Below, in pieces: positions 3,561-6,121 of a stretch of 6,121 nt of DNA (position 1 is the stretch's first letter; each line of letters opens with the position of its first letter). The notes under the pieces are model-generated. The model did not search any database. It saw only the letters and a list, made by a program, of their open reading frames with translations, and was not told the origin of the DNA. Location: assembly GCA_019348575.1 (NCBI GenBank), contig JAHWJE010000115.1, forward strand, positions 1 through 6,121. The letters are read 5' to 3'. Position numbers and translations under genes: made by a program. The DNA is from Actinomycetota bacterium. Its GTDB lineage: Bacteria > Actinomycetota > Thermoleophilia > Solirubrobacterales > Solirubrobacteraceae.

Positions 3561-6121
3561 CTACTCGCCGCGATGGGCGCGCGACGCCCGCGGCACCGGC
3601 ACCCGGATCGCGTACTTCGACGGCTTCGCGGAGACGGTCGGGTTCTCGATCCGCCCGAGCCGATCGATGAGCTTGATCCACTGCGACGGCTTGAGGATCC
3701 CTTCGAGCTGGCGCGAAGCCCGTGTGCCGGGCCGGTACTGCGGGCGGAAGCCGACGTGGATGTGGTCGGCGTGGTCGCCCATCGCCAGCGTGTTGTCCGT
3801 GCCGCCGTAGCTCATCAGGCTGATGATCTGGTTGGGCTTGATCGTGCCCTGCAGCGTCAGGAGGCGGCGGATCGTGATGTCGGTGATCGAGCCCTCGCCC
3901 TGGTGGCCGAGGATCGGGATGCCGTTGATCTTCGCGATGTCGACGGCGTTGCCCGAGGAGTGCGCGGAGACGTTGCCGCCGGCGGTGTAGTAGCCGTGAC
4001 CGCAGTACAGGGAGGTGACGGTCGGCTTCAGGCCGCTGGCGGCGAGGAACTCGAGCGTCGCGAGCACGCGCCGGTCGATCCCGCCGGCCTCGATGTCGCG
4101 CCGGCCGCAGGAGTAGATCTCGATCCGTGGGTTGGCGAGGACGCGCCGGGCCAGCGCCTCCTTGCTCATCAGCAGGATCTGCCCGATCGAGGCACGGCGG
4201 GCGTCGGGGCCGACGAGCGGGTTGCGCCCCTTCGCGCGGTAGATCGCCGTCGACTCGAGCAGCTTCCAGCCGTCGAGGATCGGCTTCGGGTCGATCCGGG
4301 GGGCGCCGCGGCCGGCCGGCCGGATCTCGAAGTGCAGGCGCGGGGAGATCTTCTCCTTCGTCTGGCCGATGCGTCCCAGGATCGTGCCGGCGATGACCCT
4401 GCGCCCGACGATCAGTGGCTTGAGCACGACCTCGTCGGCATCAAGGCCGTAGACGCCGGTGAAGTAGGACTTGAGGCTCGCTCCCGCGGGCAGCCCGGAC
4501 TCGGCGTCGAGGATCTGCCGGGCGCCGCCGTTCGCGAACGCGTTGCGGCGTCCCGGGTTGGCGAACAGGCGCTGCTTGCCAAGCGGCGGGGGCGCCGTCG
4601 CCGCGGGCTGCGTCAGCTGCGCCGCGGCCTTCCTCGCGGCCGCCGGGACGGCCCCGTTCTTCGTCGCGCGCCCGGCGGAGGCGGGCAGCGTCGGCTTCGG
4701 GTCGCGCTTGGGGAGGGCGAGCTCCTTCGCGATCGCCGCCCTGCTCTGCGTCTTGCGCTTGGGGATCGGGACGTGCCGGGCGACCTTCTTGAGGTGCGCG
4801 TACGTGTAGGTGTTGCCGTAGACGTCGCGCAGGCGCACGAACCTGCCCAGCCGCCTGCTCCTGCCGACGGCGACGATCGTGCCGTCCTGGACGGCGATCG
4901 CGGGGGAGCCGGCTCTGGCGAAGATGTCGATGCCGCGACGCGTGGCCTGCGACTCGATCGGGTTGGCGACGTTAGGGCCGGCAACCGCGCGGCGGCGCAG
5001 CGCGCGCTCGGAGATGTCGTCGGCGTAGCGCGCCTTCGCGAAGACCGGGAAGTGGCCCTGCGTGAGGCCGTTGAGCGAGCCGACGAGGTCGCTCGGCAGG
5101 CCGCCGATCAGGCGCGCGCGCATCAGCACCGACTCGACGTACCAGTCTGCGTGGTTATAGGCGAAGATCGCGCGCCGCAGGTCCTGGTCGGCGCCGGCTG
5201 CGCGCAGGTAGCGCGCCGCCGCGAAGATCGCGTCGACGGGGTTGAAGGGATCCTTGCGGCCGTCGCGGTTGGCGTCGGTGCCGTAGGCCTTCCAGGTCGC
5301 GGGCATGAACTGCATCCACCCCAGCGCCCCCGCCGAGGAGATGTTCAGGTTGCGGCCGTAGTCGGTCTCGATCTCGTTGATCGCCGCCAGCACCTCCCAG
5401 CGGATCCCGTACTGGATCCCGGCGGCCTGGTAGATCGGCAGCAGGAAGGGCGGGATGCGGAACTTGTCGATGAAGAAGTTCGGGACGCCGACGGCCACCG
5501 CGCCCGGAAGGGCGAGCGACGTCGTCGGGTTGGACATCGTCGGAACGCCCTGCGCGTTGCGAAGCGCGTCCTGCGGTGCGCGATCGCGCTGCTGCCCTCG
5601 TCCGGGAGCGGTGGTGCGTCGCGACGTCCTCTTGCGCGGCGGCGCGCAGCGGGGCGCCGCCTTCGTGTCGCGGCGAGCAGGCGCACCCTCATGCTCTACT
5701 GGAGGCTTACTTCGCGCGCCGGCCTTGCCCGTGCGACGCCGTACGCAGTCCACGTCGCCCTCGGCGGGCCCGGCGAGGCCGCTGAACGGCAGCGGGTCGG
5801 CCGGCGGCGCCGGGGCGACCGCCGGGGCCGGCGTGGTGGGAGCGGGCTCGACGGGGGCTGGCCCCGCGGCAGCCGCCGGCGGTTCGGCGGGCGCCTCTGC
5901 CTGCGACGACTCCGCGGCTGGGCTCGGAGGCGTCTCGCTCGGCGCGCTGCCGGCGTCGGGCGTGGTCGTCGTCGCCGCCGGCGTTGTCGTCGCCGTCGCC
6001 GGGGTCGTCGCCGTAGGCGTCGTGGTGACGGGCTCGGACGCCTGCTTGTCGCCGCCGGCGCCGGATGAGAGCTGCGTGGGCGGCGCCGCAACCTGCTCGC
6101 CGGGAACGGGGAGCGCGTCCT
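3561..6121 (-). CDS. Multidomain peptidoglycan hydrolase: lytic transglycosylase + degenerate M23 + LAS/M15-like peptidase (5' end probably outside window)
   Basis: The secure part is 3561-5537 (658 residues from the ATG at 5537-5535); numbering below starts there. Residues 20-170 are an SLT/MltB-like lytic transglycosylase domain, cleaving the MurNAc-GlcNAc bond. It has NEIETDYGR with likely catalytic Glu57, SSAGALGWMQFMPATWKAYG (67-86), a DANRDGRKDPFNPVDAI segment and AIFAYNHADWYV. Residues about 190-412 have the M23 (LytM) fold signature: GIDIF with Asp204, YAHL with His248, and RLHFEI with His402. However, the first Zn His is Arg200 and the first His of HxH is Arg400, and a basic Ala/Pro/Lys-rich insert (250-345) splits the domain, so it is probably non-catalytic. 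Residues 505-600 carry SAHSSGNAVDIA (His526, Asp533) and DHIHVGF (Asp591, His592, His594), a LAS/M15-type Zn-peptidase pattern. An extracytoplasmic cell-wall remodelling role is likely. No signal peptide follows the 5537 ATG. The frame has no stop up to base 6119, and other in-frame starts (GTG 5753) also lack a signal, so the real start is probably beyond the window. Confidence 0.85.
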   Translation of the reverse strand, partial: DALPVPGEQVAAPPTQLSSGAGGDKQASEPVTTTPTATTPATATTTPAATTTTPDAGSAPSETPPSPAAESSQAEAPAEPPAAAAGPAPVEPAPTTPAPAVAPAPPADPLPFSGLAGPAEGDVDCVRRRTGKAGARSKPPVEHEGAPARRDTKAAPRCAPPRKRTSRRTTAPGRGQQRDRAPQDALRNAQGVPTMSNPTTSLALPGAVAVGVPNFFIDKFRIPPFLLPIYQAAGIQYGIRWEVLAAINEIETDYGRNLNISSAGALGWMQFMPATWKAYGTDANRDGRKDPFNPVDAIFAAARYLRAAGADQDLRRAIFAYNHADWYVESVLMRARLIGGLPSDLVGSLNGLTQGHFPVFAKARYADDISERALRRRAVAGPNVANPIESQATRRGIDIFARAGSPAIAVQDGTIVAVGRSRRLGRFVRLRDVYGNTYTYAHLKKVARHVPIPKRKTQSRAAIAKELALPKRDPKPTLPASAGRATKNGAVPAAARKAAAQLTQPAATAPPPLGKQRLFANPGRRNAFANGGARQILDAESGLPAGASLKSYFTGVYGLDADEVVLKPLIVGRRVIAGTILGRIGQTKEKISPRLHFEIRPAGRGAPRIDPKPILDGWKLLESTAIYRAKGRNPLVGPDARRASIGQILLMSKEALARRVLANPRIEIYSCGRRDIEAGGIDRRVLATLEFLAASGLKPTVTSLYCGHGYYTAGGNVSAHSSGNAVDIAKINGIPILGHQGEGSITDITIRRLLTLQGTIKPNQIISLMSYGGTDNTLAMGDHADHIHVGFRPQYRPGTRASRQLEGILKPSQWIKLIDRLGRIENPTVSAKPSKYAIRVPVPRASRAHRGE
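5538..5753 (-). other. Arg-rich stretch between the Thr/Pro/Ala linker and the transglycosylase domain; start site uncertain
   Basis: In the transglycosylase frame this stretch reads as 72 Arg/Pro/Ala/Lys-rich residues with two Cys. The codon pattern is poorer than in the flanks (CGA, AGT, CCT, CCA, GTA, CAT). A local AT-richer patch lies at about 5690-5712. It may be a basic linker of one long protein, or an intergenic region if translation starts at the ATG at 5537. No clear Shine-Dalgarno sequence precedes that ATG, and no -35/-10 pair was convincing. Confidence 0.4.
5754..6119 (-). other. Thr/Pro/Ala-rich low-complexity segment in frame with the peptidoglycan hydrolase
   Basis: On the minus strand, 122 codons run without a stop or an ATG, GTG or TTG start and join the transglycosylase frame directly. 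The translation is dominated by Thr, Pro, Ala, Ser and Glu (for example TTTPTATTPATATTTPAATT, then PAPVEPAPTTPAPAVAPAPP), with G/C-ending codons. This is typical of a disordered wall-spanning linker in secreted actinobacterial proteins. It most likely forms the N-terminal part of the same protein, after a signal peptide encoded beyond base 6121. The alternative, that it is non-coding or belongs to a frameshifted separate gene, cannot be excluded. Confidence 0.55.

Noticed and set aside
5345..5692. Minus-strand ATG at 5692 in another frame (MRVRLLAATRRRR) as a possible signal peptide for the hydrolase
   Set aside because: The hydrophobic core is too short, the frame turns Arg-rich at once, and it is not in the transglycosylase frame; joining it would need an unsupported frameshift.
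5788..5805. LPFSG motif in the minus-strand linker, resembling a sortase LPxTG signal
   Set aside because: It is not followed by a hydrophobic membrane segment and lies before, not after, the enzymatic domains, so it cannot be a normal cell-wall sorting signal.
3573..6068. Very long rightward open frame (about 831 codons) opposite the peptidoglycan hydrolase gene
   Set aside because: Its translation is an Arg/Asp/Val/Ala-rich mix with no recognisable domain. It is a shadow of a GC-rich gene read in the opposite direction, while the minus frame carries clear enzyme motifs.
5725..6121. Rightward frame with a Val/Ala/Gly-rich stretch resembling a membrane segment
   Set aside because: It is the complement of a Thr/Pro/Ala-rich linker. 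Reading GAC/GGC-type complements gives Val/Gly/Ala by composition, there is no ribosome site, and the minus frame joins a real gene.

Overview
The window is GC-rich throughout, with G or C at nearly every third codon position. It looks like an actinobacterial chromosome. The cell-wall protein, the leaderless-looking starts and the small acidic His-Asp protein suggest the Thermoleophilia/Solirubrobacterales neighbourhood, but that placement rests on remembered family resemblance and was not searched. No tRNA, rRNA, CRISPR array, insertion sequence or phage gene was seen.

Layout: four complete genes and one truncated gene read rightward, and one large gene reads leftward from the right edge. 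(1) At the left edge is the C-terminal part of a small helical protein of unknown function (to 223). Four bases later comes a 72-residue acidic, disordered protein (228-446). (2) An 11-bp GC-rich hairpin (460-487) separates this pair from the next unit and touches a -10-like element just before the next start. (3) A CHAD-domain protein with a degenerate CYTH-like N-terminus (501-2045) overlaps by 4 bp a ParA/MinD-type ATPase (2042-2791). CHAD domains are known to bind polyphosphate and ParA-type ATPases position cargo on the nucleoid, so the pair is a candidate for positioning polyphosphate granules. (4) After a 106-bp gap comes a stand-alone cyclodeaminase/cyclohydrolase-family folate enzyme (2898-3533). 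(5) It converges, with 27 bp between stop codons, on a long leftward gene (stop at 3561). This encodes a multidomain peptidoglycan-processing protein: a lytic transglycosylase domain, an M23-like domain that has lost two key histidines and is split by a basic linker, and a C-terminal LAS/M15-type Zn-peptidase-like domain. Its frame stays open through a Thr/Pro/Ala-rich stretch to the right edge, so its true start is probably outside the window.

The points most worth following are the translationally coupled CHAD-ParA pair and the triple cell-wall architecture with an apparently dead M23 domain carrying matched His-to-Arg changes.
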